Below, one piece after another: positions 32,881 through 41,572 of a DNA stretch of 46,215 nucleotides (position 1 is its first letter; each line of letters opens with the position of its first letter). The position numbers and the translations under genes are program-made. This DNA is from JBNKDD01 sp050288085 (lineage in GTDB: Bacteria > Chloroflexota > Anaerolineae > Aggregatilineales > UBA3940): assembly GCA_050288085.1 (NCBI GenBank), contig JBNKDD010000011.1, positions 1 to 46,215 of the forward strand, read 5' to 3'. Under the pieces are notes generated by a model, which saw only the letters and a list, made by a program, of their open reading frames with translations, was not told the DNA's origin and made no database searches.

Positions 32881-32929
32881 TCATATATGAGGGCGCTTCA
32901 AGATTCAATATGACGAGTTTCTTCAGAAC

Positions 32930-32958
32930 GTCAATATTGTATCCCGTACAATATTGAC
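32930..32958. promoter_or_regulatory. TetR-type palindromic operator
   Basis: Perfect 12-base arms GTCAATATTGTA (32930-32941) and TACAATATTGAC (32947-32958) flank a 5-base spacer, 25 bases before the TetR start codon. Such dyads close to a tetR gene are usually its own operator. Confidence 0.8.
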
Positions 32959-32983
32959 ACATGTCTAATTAATAGGGGGTTCT

Positions 32984-33622
32984 ATGTCGGAATCAGCACC
33001 ACAACTCAACCGGTTTGAACGGCGCAAACTGCGCACCCGCAACCGGCTCAAGCAGGCGACCGTTGACCTGATGCTGGAAAACGGCTACGACGCTGTTACC
33101 ATCCAGGATATCACCGACCGGGCCGACCTGGGGCGGGGAACGTTCTACGTTCACTTTAACGATAAAGAGGATATTGTCTGGACAATCCTTGAGGAGAGTA
33201 CCACCGACCTGATCGAACGAATCCAGGTGTATATTCCCAGAAATACCAGGCATAAAGCCAGCCTTTACCAACTCTACCTGGCTGTTTTTGAATATGCCGA
33301 CTCCAACCGGGATTTGCTGAAAATGGTGTTGGGTGGTCAGGGCAATGCGCTGCTGGCTCACCGGGCAAAGGAATTTGTAACAGAGGTTGTACGGCGGCAG
33401 ATACCACCGAAGCTGGTTGCTGAGGCTGTGCCGGGTCTACCGATTTCCTTTATCGCCCATTACAAATCCGGTTCCCTGTTGGAGATCATCACCTGGTGGA
33501 TCGTAGAAGAAGAGAAATACACCCCGGCGGAGATGGCGGCCATGTTTTACCTGTTGGATGTTCGCCAGAAACCGCCGGAGGGAGCTCCACTGCCTGAGAT
33601 AGTCGAGCGTGATGAGCATTAA
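32984..33622 (+). CDS. TetR/AcrR family transcriptional regulator
   Basis: The 212-residue protein has the TetR helix-turn-helix at about residues 16-62 (TRNRLKQATVDLMLENGY, VTIQDITDRADLGRGTFYVHF), then a helical ligand-binding domain resembling TetR_C types with a YKSGSLLEIITWWI segment. It should repress in the absence of ligand. It is divergent from the ABC permease gene at 32764, with 219 bases between, and has its own promoter and a 29-bp palindrome in the leader. It likely controls itself and the exporter. GGGGG precedes the ATG. Confidence 0.92.
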   Translation: MSESAPQLNRFERRKLRTRNRLKQATVDLMLENGYDAVTIQDITDRADLGRGTFYVHFNDKEDIVWTILEESTTDLIERIQVYIPRNTRHKASLYQLYLAVFEYADSNRDLLKMVLGGQGNALLAHRAKEFVTEVVRRQIPPKLVAEAVPGLPISFIAHYKSGSLLEIITWWIVEEEKYTPAEMAAMFYLLDVRQKPPEGAPLPEIVERDEH

Positions 33623-33745
33623 GTATATATGCAGCGGCGATGCCCGGATTGACGACACGCGGGGTACGGCGCGTTGGATTATCGGCCTGATTGCCGAGAC
33701 GGATCAGTTAGCAGCAGATGTGAGATAAGCCATCCACCGTCTGAT

Positions 33746-34903
33746 TCACGACCCCAGCCCCCAGACGACCACCGTCTGGTCAACCACCATTGCCAGGAGC
33801 GTACCATCCGGTGAGAAGGCCAACCGGGTTGGCATGGCATCGAGCACCAGCTTGTGAAGCACTTCGCCCGTTTGCGTATCCCAGACCTGCACCACCGGCA
33901 GGAAGTCGCCTGCTACTGTTTGTAGAGCGCTGGTCACCAATAACCGGCTGTCTGGCGAGAAGGCCACACTCTGTACAAAGTCCTCGTGGTCAAACCGTAA
34001 AAGTTCTTCCTCGCTGTCCGAGTCGATCAGCACCACCGTGCCGCGAGAAATCCAGGCCAGCGTTTTCCAATCAGGGGAGAGCAGTGGGGAAGCCACCGGC
34101 CCGGCGATCAATCCCAGCGGCGAGAACGCACCCACCGGGTTACCGTCCATATCCCAGATCGTTAGCAGGGCCTCGTCAAACTGGCCCGATACCGCCAGCC
34201 GGTCACCTTCCGGGGAGAAGTCCACTTCATACACCCCTTCCGGCCCGGTCAATTCAACTGTCACCTGCCGGGTAGATGAATCCCATAACCGCACCGAACC
34301 ATCTTCGTAACCGGTCGCGACCGTCACCTGGTCAGGTGAAAACGCCAGGACACCGGCTCCCTCAAAGAGCTCATTCCAGGACTCAAGCGTCGACTCACTG
34401 TTGATATTCCACAAACGCACATTGGGGTTGGTCGCATAACCGGATGACGCGCCAAACACGCCCCCATCCGGGCTGAAAGTTACCTGGTAGGCCGGGCTGC
34501 CAAAATCGAACCAGGTCAGCACCTCGCCCTCGGAAGCCCGGTCAATCAGGTAGATGGCCGATTGCCCTGAGACGGCCAACAACCGGTTGTCCGGTGACCA
34601 GGTCAGCGCCGCTAACTTCCCATCGTCCAGTTCAACCAACCACTTCATCTCAATGCTGGTGATGTTCTCCGGGGCAATCGAGAGCACATTGGGATGCGGC
34701 GGTGTGGTGGCCCGTAAGGTAGGCGTGGGCGCTTGAGTAGGCTCAGGCTCAGTTTCTACGGTTGGCGTTGGGTCTTCGAATCGGGGGGCGGTCGGAGTCG
34801 GCGCGGATGCCGTCATCGCTTGCTGCACCGCCGGTAAGTTACAGGCTATCAGTCCAGGTAGAAGAATAATGAACAGGATGATCAGATTTTGCCTACGAAC
34901 CAT
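33746..34903 (-). CDS. WD40-repeat lipoprotein
   Basis: The 385-residue protein has a lipoprotein signal with lipobox LIAC and acceptor Cys21, a Thr/Pro-rich linker (residues 30-70), then about seven degenerate WD40 repeats (LTWSPDNRLLAVSG, VTFSPDGG, LAFSPDQ, VDFSPEGD, VAFSPDSR, LAFSPDGT) that should form one beta-propeller on the outer face of the membrane. It probably acts in binding or scaffolding and is close in style to the outer part of the kinase at 15292. It has no clear operon partner; the neighbouring GH13 gene is divergent. Confidence 0.88.
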   Translation of the reverse strand: MVRRQNLIILFIILLPGLIACNLPAVQQAMTASAPTPTAPRFEDPTPTVETEPEPTQAPTPTLRATTPPHPNVLSIAPENITSIEMKWLVELDDGKLAALTWSPDNRLLAVSGQSAIYLIDRASEGEVLTWFDFGSPAYQVTFSPDGGVFGASSGYATNPNVRLWNINSESTLESWNELFEGAGVLAFSPDQVTVATGYEDGSVRLWDSSTRQVTVELTGPEGVYEVDFSPEGDRLAVSGQFDEALLTIWDMDGNPVGAFSPLGLIAGPVASPLLSPDWKTLAWISRGTVVLIDSDSEEELLRFDHEDFVQSVAFSPDSRLLVTSALQTVAGDFLPVVQVWDTQTGEVLHKLVLDAMPTRLAFSPDGTLLAMVVDQTVVVWGLGS

Positions 34904-34994
34904 GTATTGATGTCTCCCCCGATAATAGAGAAATGCCCCTCAGCACAATTTAAACCGATTTACCCGATAGAGGCAAGGCGTAATTGTTCCGCGC

Positions 34995-35000
34995 TATAAT
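34995..35000 (+). promoter_or_regulatory. -10 box before the GH13 gene
   Basis: A consensus TATAAT lies 44 bases before the GTG start at 35044, with no good -35 box. Transcription from here would begin after the alternative TTG start at 34984, which supports the GTG start. Confidence 0.4.
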
Positions 35001-35043
35001 TCCCGGACTTTATTTTGGGGTGTACTACAAGGAGAATAGAGTA

Positions 35044-36663
35044 GTGGGAGATCAAAATCATGTCTGGTGGAAACACGGTGTTGTCTACCAGATTTATCCC
35101 CGCAGCTTTATGGACAGCAACGGCGATGGGATCGGCGATCTACAGGGCATCATCGACCGGCTTGATTACCTGGCCTCACTCGGCATTGATGCGATCTGGC
35201 TCTCGCCGATCTTCCCCTCGCCGATGGCCGATTTTGGCTACGACGTATCTGACTATACCGGCATCCATCCTGATTTCGGCAGCCTGGAAACCTTCGACCA
35301 ACTGGTGGCCGAAGCCAACAAGCGCGGCCTGCGGATCATCCTCGACTATGTACCGAACCACTCTTCCGACCGGCATCCCTGGTTCATCGAGTCGCGGTCC
35401 TCGCGGGATAATCCGAAAGCCGATTGGTACTACTGGCGCGATCCCAAACCGGATGGCGGCCCGCCCAACAACTGGGCATCGGCTTTTGGTGGCCCGGCCT
35501 GGGAGTGGAACGACACCCGCCAGCAATATTATCTACACACCTTCCTGAAAGAACAGGCCGACCTGAACTGGCAGAATCCCGACGTTGAAAAGACCATGCT
35601 GGACGTGATCCGCTTCTGGATGGATCGCGGCGTGTCCGGGCTGCGGATCGATGTGATCTTCTATATCCTCAAGCACCCCGACATGCTCGATAACCCGGTT
35701 ATATACAGTAACACTCATGGCAGAAACATGGGGGACTACGATAATCAGCAACATATCTATGATTGCGATTGGCCCGATCAGCGGCAGGCGTTCTTACAAA
35801 AGCTTCGGGCCGTTTTCGATGAGTACGAGGAACGGGCGGTTATCGGCGAAACCTATTTCATGGACCCGGCCAAGCTGGTGCCTTATTACGGTGAGAACCT
35901 GAACGGGCTGCACGTCCCCTTCAACTTTATGATGATACATCTCCCCTGGAATGCAGCCGCCTTCCGCGAGACTATCCAGCGTTATTATGATGCACTGCCC
36001 AAAGGCGCATGGCCCAACTTCGTGATCGGCAGCCACGACGAACACCGCTTCGCCACCCGCTACGGCCCGGAAAACGCCCGCACCGCGCAGATGTTATTGC
36101 TCACCCTGTGGGGAACACCAACCATGTACTATGGCGATGAGATTGGCATGGAAGACGTGACCATCCCACCGGAGCGGATACAAGACCCCTGGGAGCTTCA
36201 GGTGCCGGGATTGGGCTTAGGCCGTGACCCCGAACGCACCCCGATGCAGTGGGATGATTCAGACAACGCCGGATTTGCTGCGGCAGGCGTTGAAACCTGG
36301 CTGCCGGTCGGCGAGAATTACCGGCAGGTCAACGCGGCTGCCGAGGAACCCGATCCGGCTTCACATCTGAACTTCACCCGGCGGCTGCTCAAACTGCGCC
36401 GTGACCTGCCGGTCCTGCACCGCGAGGGTACCTTCACTTTCCTCGATGATCTGCCGGATGATGTCCTGGCCTACACCCGCCAGCATGACGGTGATCGCGC
36501 CCTGATCATGTTGAACTACAGCGATCAACATCACACCCTTGACCTGTCAACATTGGGCACGGGTGGGGAAATCCTGATCAACACCACCGCCGAGCGCAGT
36601 GGCCCGGTCGATCTGGCCGCACTGGAATTAAGCCCGCATGAGGGATTGTTGGTGAAAATCTAA
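35044..36663 (+). CDS. GH13 alpha-glucosidase (oligo-1,6-glucosidase type)
   Basis: The 539-residue enzyme starts WWKHGVVYQIYPRSFMDSNGDGIGD and has the GH13 motifs: DYVPNHSS, GLRIDV with nucleophile Asp203, VIGETY with acid/base Glu269, and SHDEHR with Asp332. The YYGDEIGM segment and the C-terminal beta domain fit cytoplasmic alpha-glucosidases that act on isomalto- or malto-oligosaccharides, or sucrose and trehalose. The HSN/QxQ-like specificity features were not resolved. The GTG at 35044 with GGAG 9 bases upstream is preferred over a TTG at 34984. It is a single-gene unit, with a 28-bp palindrome after it. Confidence 0.93.
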   Translation: MGDQNHVWWKHGVVYQIYPRSFMDSNGDGIGDLQGIIDRLDYLASLGIDAIWLSPIFPSPMADFGYDVSDYTGIHPDFGSLETFDQLVAEANKRGLRIILDYVPNHSSDRHPWFIESRSSRDNPKADWYYWRDPKPDGGPPNNWASAFGGPAWEWNDTRQQYYLHTFLKEQADLNWQNPDVEKTMLDVIRFWMDRGVSGLRIDVIFYILKHPDMLDNPVIYSNTHGRNMGDYDNQQHIYDCDWPDQRQAFLQKLRAVFDEYEERAVIGETYFMDPAKLVPYYGENLNGLHVPFNFMMIHLPWNAAAFRETIQRYYDALPKGAWPNFVIGSHDEHRFATRYGPENARTAQMLLLTLWGTPTMYYGDEIGMEDVTIPPERIQDPWELQVPGLGLGRDPERTPMQWDDSDNAGFAAAGVETWLPVGENYRQVNAAAEEPDPASHLNFTRRLLKLRRDLPVLHREGTFTFLDDLPDDVLAYTRQHDGDRALIMLNYSDQHHTLDLSTLGTGGEILINTTAERSGPVDLAALELSPHEGLLVKI

Positions 36664-36676
36664 AGAAATGAAATTC

Positions 36677-36704
36677 GTAGGGATACGGCATGCCGTGTCC
36701 CTAC
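36677..36704. repeat. 28-bp palindrome, GTAGGGATACGGC arms
   Basis: Arms of 14 bases starting GTAGGGATACGGC and ending GCCGTGTCCCTAC pair with a single T-G mismatch. The length and GTAGGG/CCCTAC ends match the palindrome at 30324-30351. It lies 13 bases after the GH13 stop, so it may double as a transcript end. Confidence 0.7.
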
Positions 36705-36742
36705 CATTGGGCAGACCAATAGCTGGTTAACGACACATTTTG

Positions 36743-37342
36743 TTAGAAATTATCTTCACAATCTTGTGTGATCATTTCTTCAAAGTGCTCAAGACTCATG
36801 GTTGGCGAATCTTCATAACTGAGTCTGAGATTGTCAGGTGAGCGAAGTTGAATAGTCTTTGCCGCACTGCCTTGCTTATTTGAGAAAAACTCCATTCCCT
36901 CGTCATAGTAAACAAGAGTCGCATTTGTACTTGAAGTAATTACCTTATCCGGTAAACCAAATACCTCTGCAATGGTTGACAAACACACATTGACTTTGAC
37001 ATATCGTACCAGGAGAACGCTGTTATTATCGGGATCAAGATAATCACTTATGATAATATCCATTTCTGGAGTGATATTATCCGGCCAAAGTGGGTTATCA
37101 GTATCAAGTGAAAAGGTAAGCTGCTGGTCTAAAAACATAGCATTTTGGACATATTCAATATTATTTTCGTCAAGGATTTGAACAAGCTCATCGACTGTGG
37201 TTTGGCCCGGTTGGATGCCGTTCCAACAAGAGGCAGAGCAATCATCATCTGAGAGGAAATCCTGCAACTCTGGCTGGTTTGATTGGCTACAGGCTGACAG
37301 AAGCATCATCATCCCAATAAGAGCAAGTAGTTTCATCTTCAT
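36743..37342 (-). CDS. Lipoprotein of unknown family, paralogue 2
   Basis: The 199-residue protein has a lipoprotein signal ending LLSAC with Cys18. The mature part has a CSASCW motif followed by GIQPGQTTVDELVQIL and later VCLSTIAEVFGLPDKV. It is clearly paralogous to the protein at 37389-38021. The 'x-P-G-x-T-x-x-E' turn and the late FG-x-P motif resemble small BamE/SmpA-like folds, but that is a guess. The ATG at 37342 follows GGAGGG; an upstream in-frame start at 37417 overlaps the previous gene. It is 46 bases after its paralogue and is probably co-transcribed. Confidence 0.78.
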   Translation of the reverse strand: MKMKLLALIGMMMLLSACSQSNQPELQDFLSDDDCSASCWNGIQPGQTTVDELVQILDENNIEYVQNAMFLDQQLTFSLDTDNPLWPDNITPEMDIIISDYLDPDNNSVLLVRYVKVNVCLSTIAEVFGLPDKVITSSTNATLVYYDEGMEFFSNKQGSAAKTIQLRSPDNLRLSYEDSPTMSLEHFEEMITQDCEDNF

Positions 37343-37388
37343 CAGTACCCTCCCCATCCAGGCACCTATCGGCAATTGTGCGCGGTTT

Positions 37389-38021
37389 TTAATCGCTGAA
37401 TTGGTCAACGCAATCATGCGAGATCATTTCCTGGAAATCTGAGATATTGATTTCTGGAAGATCACTATAATTTAACTGTAGATTTTCCCCGGAATGTATT
37501 TGAAAGCTTTTTACCCTGCCTGATTGTTTGTCTGCAAAAAACACTAAATCTTTTTCATAATACAAAAGGTTGAGCACAGCGGTTTCTACAATTTCGTCAG
37601 GTGTGCCAAATGAATCAACAACGGTCGAAACACATAGATTCACGGCTGCAAATCCAACTTGAAGGACCCTGATTTCGTCAACCTCTGAATAATTTGTTAA
37701 ATATGCATGCATATCGTAAGAAGCTTTTCTTGTTTCCGGCCAAAGCAAGTCGTTCTCTTCGATATTCCAAACAAATTCTTCAGTTTTAAACCCAATATCA
37801 TTGCGGGCATATTCAATATTGTTTTCCTCAAGGATTTGAACAAGCTCATCGACCGTGGTTTTCTCCGGCTCAATGCCCTGCCAGCAAGCAGATCCACACC
37901 CTGGATGTACTAACAATTTGGATAGCGTGACGGTGTCCGCCGCCTGTGATTGGCATCCCTGGAGACTCAATAATAGCCCGCATATGACAGCCATCCAGGG
38001 CAAACAGGTATTGTGTTTCAT
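37389..38021 (-). CDS. Lipoprotein of unknown family, paralogue 1
   Basis: The 210-residue protein has a signal peptide ending LSLQGC with lipidated Cys23, then CGSACWQGIEPEKTTVDELV and LCVSTVVDSFGTPDEI. It shares the C-x3-CW motif, the TTVDELVQIL-ENNIEY block and the C-terminal acidic 'ISxDC' end with the downstream paralogue. Two pairs of conserved cysteines could form disulfides outside the membrane. The ATG at 38021 is used because GGAG lies before it; a GTG at 38033 is possible. Its function is unknown. The divergent kinase gene at 38440 is the nearest neighbour upstream. Confidence 0.78.
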   Translation of the reverse strand: MKHNTCLPWMAVICGLLLSLQGCQSQAADTVTLSKLLVHPGCGSACWQGIEPEKTTVDELVQILEENNIEYARNDIGFKTEEFVWNIEENDLLWPETRKASYDMHAYLTNYSEVDEIRVLQVGFAAVNLCVSTVVDSFGTPDEIVETAVLNLLYYEKDLVFFADKQSGRVKSFQIHSGENLQLNYSDLPEINISDFQEMISHDCVDQFSD

Positions 38022-38231
38022 TTGCCTCTCCACTTTGGTAATCGCTCCCGGCAGCCATCCATGCCCGCGCCGCCGTATTCGCTCTCTATCGTACCGCTTG
38101 TTTTGATCGTCTACCAGAGGAAGGGAATATTGAGCGGCTGACGATTCAGAAGGATAGGCAGAGGCATGCTGTGTTATCAGGAACCCCGCCTTTTATTTGC
38201 GAACTAATAGGGTGGATTTGGCTAGTAATCA

Positions 38232-38325
38232 TTACCCCCCAATTCTCGCTGTCGCTCGAATTTTGCCCCCCTTGCAAGGGGGGCGGATGATGCGAACACC
38301 GCAGGTGGAGCATCACGGGGGGTAA
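38232..38325. repeat. Nested inverted-repeat element with TTACCCCCC ends
   Basis: The outer arms TTACCCCCC (38232-38240) and GGGGGGTAA (38317-38325) enclose a perfect inner palindrome with arms GCCCCCC and GGGGGGC around TTGCAA (38265-38284). The 94-base unit looks like a compact palindromic intergenic repeat. No direct repeats were noticed outside it. Confidence 0.6.
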
Positions 38326-38374
38326 CTAACTGGCCTTCGCCAACAAGGTGAAACGCACCCGATTAACATCCCGG

Positions 38375-38404
38375 TTGGCTTGCCCGTCACATCTATGCTA
38401 TAAC
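38375..38404 (+). promoter_or_regulatory. Promoter of the kinase at 38440
   Basis: TTGGCT (38375-38380) and TATAAC (38399-38404) are spaced by 18 bases, and the -10 box is preceded by TGC, making it an extended type. It lies about 36 bases before the GTG start. Confidence 0.5.
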
Positions 38405-38439
38405 AAAAACAAGGTTTCCAATCAAATGGGAGTGGAACC

Positions 38440-40149
38440 GTGGGCAAACAAATAGACCGCTATCAGTTGCAGTCTCAATTGGGGCAGGGTGGCATGGCGA
38501 CCGTCTACTATGCCTATGACCCCCGCTTCAAACGCCGTGTGGCGGTCAAGGTGCTGCCGCGCGAATTCCTCCACGACGAGAATTTTATCAGCCGCTTCGA
38601 ACGGGAGGCGATGACAATCGCCGGCCTGGAACATCTGGCGATTGTGCCCGTCTACGATTTTGGCGAATATGAAGGCCAGCCCTATCTGGTGATGCGCTAT
38701 ATGCCCGGTGGCTCTCTCCTCGACCGGATCAAACGCGGGCCGGTATCCCTGGCTGAACTACACCGCATCATTGATCAACTGGCCCCGGCACTGGATAAAG
38801 CCCACGACCACGGGGTGATTCACCGCGACCTGAAGCCGGGCAATATCCTGTTTGACGAGGATGACAACGCCTACCTGTCCGATTTCGGGATCGCCAAGAT
38901 CAGAGAGGCAACCACCCAACTGACCGGCAGCGGGTTCGTCGGAACACCTGCTTACATGGCCCCGGAATTCGCTGACACAAAAGACCTCACCGCCGCGGTT
39001 GACATCTACGCGCTGGGGGTGATCCTGTACCAGATGCTGACCGGTAAGCCGCCCTTCCAGGCTGCCACGCCGCTGGGAACCTTGCTGGCTCACGTCAACC
39101 AGCCGGTTCCCGATGTGCAGGCTGCTCGCCCCGATCTACCGGCTGCGATGCAGCGCATCCTGGAGCGCGCGATGGCGAAAAAACCGGCGGATCGCTACCA
39201 TCGTGCGGTTGATCTGGCAGCGGATTTGAAGCGGGTGGTTACGGCTCATGGCATTGGCGACAGCATGCTGCCGACACCGCTGGATGAGACCCGGCCCTCG
39301 GAGGTAGGCCATTTTACCTCCAGCCATGCTCTACCCGTCGAACCACCTCCTCCACCACTGGCTGCCCCCGTACCATCTGAAGTTCTGACAATGGATGGCT
39401 ATGATCCCGCTGCCTCAACGCCTGTGCCCGGCAAACCGAAGCGGAGACGCCCCATCATATTGCTGGTCGCCATCGGCGTCGGCCTGGTGGTTCTCATTGT
39501 TTTGTTGGGGATAAGCGGGCTGGCTCTGTCGGGTATGCTCGACGGTACTGAGCCGCCCCAAGCGCCGACACGCACCCCTGGGTCAACCGCTTCAGCCACC
39601 GATCTGCCTGTTACGCCGTCAATCAACATCACTCAACCCCTCTCAGACTCCGAGCTGGAGGGGATGCTGATCGTTATCGGGACGGCCTGGATGCCGGACT
39701 TCTCATACTACCAGGTTGAAATTGGAACGGGATCCGCCCCTACGGACTGGACGACGATTCAGGGGCAAACCTCACAAGAGGTTGTGGATGGGCCTTTAGC
39801 CCAGGTAGATCTGCATGATGTAGTTAACGGCCCAAATACGATCAGGCTCCTTGTTTTCAATACGAGCGGCGAAAGTTCAGAAGCGCGCGTCAGCTTTTAC
39901 GTGGTGAATTCTGCCGTCACCGCCACCGTCACCCTGACTGCAACCAACACGCCAACCGTCACGCCGCAGCCCACAACAGCTCAATTCAGCCCACCCACAA
40001 AAACCCCAACGCCGACCATCACCCCCAGCCCGACCAACACCGGCACGCCGACCAACACCCCGACCTCAACGCCGTCTATCACCCCGTCGCCAACTGACAC
40101 GCCGACTATCACCCTTGATAGTAAGTATGACCAACTAGAACTGGATTAG
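38440..40149 (+). CDS. Transmembrane Ser/Thr protein kinase (PknB-like)
   Basis: The 569-residue kinase has GQGGMATVYYAYD loop, Lys37 (AVKVLPRE), HRDLKPGN with Asp130 and DFGIAK, so it should be catalytically active. A membrane segment lies at about residues 338-363. The outside part is a beta-rich domain of about 110 residues (TPSINITQPLSDSELEG onward) and a Thr-Pro-rich tail (repeats of TPTxTPSPT) that may contact the cell wall or be glycosylated. The start is GTG, with GGAG 8 bases before it. It differs from the 15292 kinase in lacking WD40 repeats. The lipoproteins on its left are divergent. Confidence 0.93.
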   Translation: MGKQIDRYQLQSQLGQGGMATVYYAYDPRFKRRVAVKVLPREFLHDENFISRFEREAMTIAGLEHLAIVPVYDFGEYEGQPYLVMRYMPGGSLLDRIKRGPVSLAELHRIIDQLAPALDKAHDHGVIHRDLKPGNILFDEDDNAYLSDFGIAKIREATTQLTGSGFVGTPAYMAPEFADTKDLTAAVDIYALGVILYQMLTGKPPFQAATPLGTLLAHVNQPVPDVQAARPDLPAAMQRILERAMAKKPADRYHRAVDLAADLKRVVTAHGIGDSMLPTPLDETRPSEVGHFTSSHALPVEPPPPPLAAPVPSEVLTMDGYDPAASTPVPGKPKRRRPIILLVAIGVGLVVLIVLLGISGLALSGMLDGTEPPQAPTRTPGSTASATDLPVTPSINITQPLSDSELEGMLIVIGTAWMPDFSYYQVEIGTGSAPTDWTTIQGQTSQEVVDGPLAQVDLHDVVNGPNTIRLLVFNTSGESSEARVSFYVVNSAVTATVTLTATNTPTVTPQPTTAQFSPPTKTPTPTITPSPTNTGTPTNTPTSTPSITPSPTDTPTITLDSKYDQLELD

Positions 40150-40187
40150 GTTGTCCCGGTGATTTGCTAAACTGAATTTTCAGGTGG

Positions 40188-40227
40188 AAAAAAGACAGGG
40201 CGGTGCAACAATTTGCAGCCCTGTCTT
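40188..40227 (-). terminator. Rho-independent terminator for the PucC-like gene
   Basis: AAGACAGGGC (40192-40201) pairs perfectly with GCCCTGTCTT (40218-40227). On the minus strand it is followed by a T-run (40193 down to 40188). It lies between two convergent genes and may also slow rightward transcription from the kinase. Confidence 0.85.
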
Positions 40228-40239
40228 GTGTTGCAGAAA

Positions 40240-41553
40240 TCAGGCAATCCCTACCTGTTGGACTTCCACTGCCGCATGGGATTTGGCAACATCCAGGCTT
40301 GTTGATAGGCTCAGGGCAACGAGCAGCATGACGATCTCAACCACGAATACCGCCGTATAGGCGAGCATGGTATTGCCGCCGGTGGCAACCTGCACCAGAT
40401 TCACCGTACTGCCGCCGATCAGATTACCGAGGGCCTGGCCTAATTGGTTGGCAACGCCCCATACCCCCATCAGCAGCCCGGCCCGGATGACCGTTGTGAA
40501 TTCGATTAGCCCGGTGTACAGTCCGGCTCCGGACAGCCCGGTACCCAGGCCCATCAACAGCACCATTATCCGAAACAGGCCAACGTTGCCGGATATTCCG
40601 GCAATGATAACCCCTACAAAGACCACCGCACTGAAGAGCAGGCCGATGCGGAGCACCGTCTTATAGCCCAGCAGTTTGATCAGCAGCAGGCCGGAAAGCA
40701 GCATCGATATGATGATCCCTATTCCCCAGAAGGCATTCAGTTGGGAGGTTTCACCGACCGGCATTCCTAAGACCAGGGCTCCATAGGGTTCCAGGAAAAT
40801 ATCCTGGGCAAAAGTGCCTACAAAGGTGAACATCACCAGCATAAAGAATAAGCGTACCTGTGGATCGGCCAGTACCACATCTTTAACGATCTTCCCGAAG
40901 GGAATCTCGCGGGCCTTCTCAGTGGCTTCCTGAGTCGTTTCGGTGCGCGGTTCCTGGCTGATGGCGGCAAACACAGCCAGCACAAAGGAAATCACGACCA
41001 CGCCAATGGCAACGGTCACTAACCGGCCCGGATCGTACTCTTTAAATGCTGCACCCAATCCCTGTGCACCCACAACAAAACCCAGGAGTGTCGCGATTTC
41101 ATACAGGGTAATCGCCCGTGGGCGCTGATCGCCGGTGAATGTATCGGACAACAGCGCCTGGAAAGTGTTGTGAGCCAGGTTGCGCCCAAAGCCATAGATA
41201 ATAAAGGCCAGCAGCCCGCCGACAACCAGCAGGGCATTTCCCGGTTCAATATTGACGGCAGTTAACACGACCACCGCCACGCCGATCCCGGCAAATATAG
41301 AACCGATGACGATATATGGTTCCCGGCGGCGGCCCATGATCGGGAAGCCATCCGAACGATAACCCAGCCATATTCTGACCGGCGAAATGAGATCGGTTAC
41401 GGCAAAGAGCAAACCCACCAGGAAGGCGGGCAGGGCGATATCGGCCAGCATGATGCGGTTCAGCGTGCCGCCGACAAATGCCCCGGTCAGACCATAGCCA
41501 ATTGGAAAGGCCGCCAGGCGAATGTAGTTGAGGATGCGGACGAGGGTTTTCAT
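40240..41553 (-). CDS. PucC/BCD-family major facilitator transporter
   Basis: The 437-residue protein has about twelve membrane segments. The stretches LGYRSDGFPIMGRRREPYI and QDIFLEPYGALVLGMPVGET match the PucC/LhaA (bacteriochlorophyll delivery, BCD) branch of the MFS. In purple bacteria these proteins assist assembly of light-harvesting complexes or move (bacterio)chlorophyll. Related proteins also occur in non-phototrophs, where the cargo is unknown. It follows the protoporphyrinogen oxidase gene by 19 bases on the same strand, so a tetrapyrrole cargo is likely. A strong terminator ends the transcript. Confidence 0.85.
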   Translation of the reverse strand: MKTLVRILNYIRLAAFPIGYGLTGAFVGGTLNRIMLADIALPAFLVGLLFAVTDLISPVRIWLGYRSDGFPIMGRRREPYIVIGSIFAGIGVAVVVLTAVNIEPGNALLVVGGLLAFIIYGFGRNLAHNTFQALLSDTFTGDQRPRAITLYEIATLLGFVVGAQGLGAAFKEYDPGRLVTVAIGVVVISFVLAVFAAISQEPRTETTQEATEKAREIPFGKIVKDVVLADPQVRLFFMLVMFTFVGTFAQDIFLEPYGALVLGMPVGETSQLNAFWGIGIIISMLLSGLLLIKLLGYKTVLRIGLLFSAVVFVGVIIAGISGNVGLFRIMVLLMGLGTGLSGAGLYTGLIEFTTVIRAGLLMGVWGVANQLGQALGNLIGGSTVNLVQVATGGNTMLAYTAVFVVEIVMLLVALSLSTSLDVAKSHAAVEVQQVGIA

Positions 41554-41572
41554 GGTTCTCCTGTTATCAGAA

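Larger units (their letters stand above)
38022..38439. other. Divergent intergenic region, 418 bases
   Basis: The gap between the leftward lipoprotein genes and the rightward kinase gene holds an inverted-repeat element at 38232-38325 and the kinase promoter at 38375-38404. I see no coding frame in it. Confidence 0.5.

Noticed and set aside
33612..33728. 38-codon frame overlapping the end of the TetR gene (MSIKYICSGDARIDDTRG onward)
   Set aside because: The overlap arrangement is suggestive, but it has no clear ribosome-binding site and no recognisable feature, so it was not called.
34984..35043. N-terminal extension of the GH13 enzyme from a TTG
   Set aside because: A TATAAT box lies inside it, and the GTG at 35044 has a well-placed GGAG. 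The enzyme family starts at about WWKHGVVYQ.
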